6,608 nt of DNA, taken from Elusimicrobiota bacterium (lineage in GTDB: Bacteria > Elusimicrobiota > Elusimicrobia > UBA1565 > UBA9628). Both the position numbers and the translations under genes were made by a program. The notes beneath the pieces are model-generated. The model was not told the DNA's origin. It worked only from the letters and a program-made list of their open reading frames with translations, and made no database searches. Below, piece by piece: positions 5,276-6,608 of this stretch (position 1 is the stretch's first letter; each line of letters begins with the position of its first letter). The DNA lies in the NCBI GenBank assembly GCA_028717525.1, contig JAQUNT010000129.1:1-6608 (forward strand). The letters are read 5' to 3'.

Positions 5276-6031
5276 GTGTCCGCGATGCTCGGCTTGGTTT
5301 TGGCCGCGGCCGCGGCGGGCTCCGCCGCGGACCTGACCGTCTCCGAGATCGTGGACCGCGCCAACAAGGCCCTGCGCGGCGACACCAGCCACGCGCGCCT
5401 GACCATGACCATCACCACTCCCTCCTGGGAGCGCCGGCTCGACGTGGAGGGCTGGAACCGGGAGCGCAAGCTGGCCTTCATCCTCGTCCACGCCCCGCCC
5501 AAGGACGCGGGCAACGTGACCCTGCGCCGCGGCAACGAGATGTGGGTCTGGCTGCCGCGCGTGGAGCGCGTCATCAAGGTGCCCCCGACCATGATGCACA
5601 GCTCTTGGCAGGGCTCGGACTTCACCTACGAGGATATCGTGAAGGCCGACTCCATCGTCAAGGACTACGAGCACAAGCTCGTCCAGAAGACGCCTGAGGA
5701 GGGCCGCACGGTCTACGAGATCCAGGCCGACCCGAAGCCGCACGCGCCCGTGGTCTGGGGCAAGGTGCTGTTCTGGGCCGCGGTCTACCCCGGAGACGAG
5801 GTGGTGGGGCTCAAGGAGGAGGACTACTCCGAGCGCGGGGAGCTCATCCGCACCATCACTCTCTCGGACATCAAGCGCATGGGAGGCCGGCTCATCCCGA
5901 CCCGCCTGGAATGCCGGCCGCACCGCAAGCCCGGGCAGAGGACCGCCATCCACTACCGCGACATCGAGTTCGACATCCCGCTGGAGGATTCCTTCTTCAG
6001 TCTGTCGCGGCTGCAGAAAGGGGTGAGGTAG
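5276..6031 (+). CDS. Outer membrane lipoprotein-sorting protein (LolA-like)
   Basis: This 251-residue protein resembles the LolA-like 'outer membrane lipoprotein-sorting protein' family, periplasmic beta-barrel-like proteins with a lipid-binding cavity that are often encoded beside envelope exporters or MacB/LolC-type permeases. A hydrophobic Ala-rich segment (about 4-18, ending near GSAAD) looks like a signal peptide, but it has no Lys or Arg before the hydrophobic core, which is unusual. Family-type features include NVTLRRGNEMWVWLPRVERV (80-99), a variant of the W-x-YLP-x-x-R region, then SSWQGSDFTYEDI (109-121) with the hallmark GSDF. A late DIEFDIPLEDSFFSLSRL (229-246) resembles the family's C-terminal strand. 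GTG 5276 is chosen because an in-frame TAG lies 9 bp upstream and a -10 box is correctly placed for a leaderless GTG start. ATG 5285 is the alternative. The stop overlaps the next gene by one base, so the pair is an operon. It probably hands lipoproteins or lipids to or from the permease complex. Confidence 0.88.
   Translation: MSAMLGLVLAAAAAGSAADLTVSEIVDRANKALRGDTSHARLTMTITTPSWERRLDVEGWNRERKLAFILVHAPPKDAGNVTLRRGNEMWVWLPRVERVIKVPPTMMHSSWQGSDFTYEDIVKADSIVKDYEHKLVQKTPEEGRTVYEIQADPKPHAPVVWGKVLFWAAVYPGDEVVGLKEEDYSERGELIRTITLSDIKRMGGRLIPTRLECRPHRKPGQRTAIHYRDIEFDIPLEDSFFSLSRLQKGVR
5310..5330 (+). repeat. 9-bp perfect inverted repeat in the signal peptide coding region
   Basis: CCGCGGCGG (5310-5318) and CCGCCGCGG (5322-5330) are exact reverse complements separated by GCT. 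They could form an all-GC 9-bp hairpin with a 3-nt loop, starting 34 nt after the predicted leaderless start. The repeat falls in alanine-rich codons, so it may be due to composition. If real in RNA it could affect early translation. Confidence 0.55.
6017..6026 (+). promoter_or_regulatory. Shine-Dalgarno of the permease gene inside the end of the LolA-like gene
   Basis: AAAGGGGTGA matches eight of ten positions of the full anti-Shine-Dalgarno complement AAGGAGGTGA and ends 4 nt before the GTG at 6031. It supports that start for the permease. It also shows that this organism uses Shine-Dalgarno initiation for an internal operon gene, in contrast to the operon heads in this window. Confidence 0.6.
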
Positions 6032-6608
6032 TGCTTCGCCTAGCCTGGCGCAACGTCTGCCGCAACCTGCGGCGCAGCCTCATCACCGTGGCCTCCATGG
6101 CCTGCGGCCTGGCCGCCATCATGTTCGGCCAGAGCATGGTCCGCAGCGTGCAGAGCCAGCTCATCGAGCGCGCCACGGGCTCCATCACCGGCCACATCCA
6201 GGTGCAGAACCGCAGCATCAAGGAGTACAAGTTCCCGGACCAGTACATCGCGGACCCCGCGCCCGTGGAAGCCGCCTTGGCGGCTCAGCCCGGGGTGCGC
6301 GCCTTCGGCAAGCGCATCAATGTCACGGGCTTGGTCTCCTCCCCGGCCGGCTCGTTGGGCGCCATGATCTGCGCGGTGGAGCCGGACAAGGAGAAGGACA
6401 TCACCACCATCTCGGGCTACCTGGTCCAGGGGCGCTACCTCTCCGACTCTCCGCGCGAGGCGGTCATGGGAGACAAGATCGCCCAGCGCCTGGACCTGCG
6501 CCTGGGCGAGAAGGTGGTGCTCATGGCCCAGGCCGACGACGGCAGCATGGGCGCGGAAGCCTTCCGGGTCGTGGGGATCTATCACACGGGCAGCACCACG
6601 TTCGACGG
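6031..6608 (+). CDS. ABC transporter permease, FtsX/MacB-LolC type, N-terminal part
   Basis: I read 192 codons plus two bases from GTG 6031 to the window edge with no stop. The protein begins MLRLAWRNVCRNLRRSLITV, the basic amphipathic start typical of MacB/LolC/LolE-type permeases. A first membrane helix spans about 17-36. It leads into the large periplasmic domain (MacB_PCD type, about 38 onward) with PGVRAFGKRINVTGLV (87-102), VQGRYLSDSPREAVMGDKIA (132-151) and LGEKVVLMAQ (158-167) in the expected order. These permeases use an ABC ATPase in the cytoplasm to drive lipoprotein extraction or substrate export across the envelope rather than classical membrane transport. The remaining membrane helices and FtsX domain must lie beyond 6608. 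The start codon shares one base with the previous stop (TAGTG), so the two are translationally coupled. The pairing with a LolA-like protein favours a lipoprotein or lipid trafficking role. No ATPase gene is in the window. Confidence 0.9.
   Translation, partial: MLRLAWRNVCRNLRRSLITVASMACGLAAIMFGQSMVRSVQSQLIERATGSITGHIQVQNRSIKEYKFPDQYIADPAPVEAALAAQPGVRAFGKRINVTGLVSSPAGSLGAMICAVEPDKEKDITTISGYLVQGRYLSDSPREAVMGDKIAQRLDLRLGEKVVLMAQADDGSMGAEAFRVVGIYHTGSTTFD

Noticed and set aside
5195..5953. Upstream extension of the GH57 open frame to an ATG at 5953.
   Set aside because: The extension runs antisense through the LolA-like gene, crosses the divergent promoters, and has no family similarity. GH57 homology begins directly at the ATG at 5194.
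6040..6585. A 181-codon minus-strand frame opposite the permease gene.
   Set aside because: It is a His/Ala/Gly/Leu-rich antisense shadow of a gene with a clear MacB/LolC-type start, membrane helix and periplasmic domain.

Overview
This window is GC-rich DNA (about 70% by eye) from a bacterium with compact gene packing. It holds four complete genes and two genes cut by the window edges. The right half encodes an outer-membrane-type lipoprotein-sorting protein and a MacB/LolC-like permease, which suggests a two-membrane (diderm) cell. I cannot name the phylum. The mix of a GH57-DUF3536 protein, a GT-C membrane glycosyltransferase with TPRs, and leaderless-type promoters would fit several high-GC lineages (for example Elusimicrobiota-like or Deinococcus-like), and this is only a guess. 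No rRNA, tRNA, CRISPR array, insertion sequence or phage gene was seen.

Left to right: (1) a response regulator receiver gene on the minus strand, running off the left edge (1-414), with its own strong promoter at 421-449. (2) A minus-strand operon transcribed from about 5195 leftwards. It holds a GH57/DUF3536 family predicted alpha-glucan or mannan-type enzyme (5194-2762), a small flavin reductase-like FMN protein (2753-2229), and a GT39-like membrane glycosyltransferase with a C-terminal TPR tail (2239-446). The three are separated by 8 bp or overlap by 11 bp, so they are very probably co-transcribed. (3) An 81-bp divergent promoter region (5195-5275). (4) A plus-strand operon with a LolA-like/outer membrane lipoprotein-sorting protein (5276-6031) overlapping by one base an FtsX/MacB-type ABC permease (6031 to the right edge).

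The most interesting signal is in the regulation. All three transcription-unit heads (response regulator, GH57 gene, LolA-like gene) have a TANNNT -10 hexamer (TAGATT, TATAAT, TAGAAT) 6-7 nt before the start codon. This places the expected transcription start on, or one base before, the start codon, so these mRNAs are predicted to be leaderless. The three genes inside operons lack that element; two of them have a Shine-Dalgarno-like sequence instead, and the third overlaps its upstream neighbour. The two divergent promoters are arranged almost symmetrically about position 5235, and the response regulator's -35 box contains the stop codon of the glycosyltransferase gene.

The protein content itself is mostly recognisable families. 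The GH57-DUF3536 protein and the combination GH57 + flavin reductase + GT-C/TPR have no function I can assign with confidence. The lipoprotein-sorting protein and permease look like part of an envelope lipoprotein or lipid export system whose ATPase should lie beyond the right edge.
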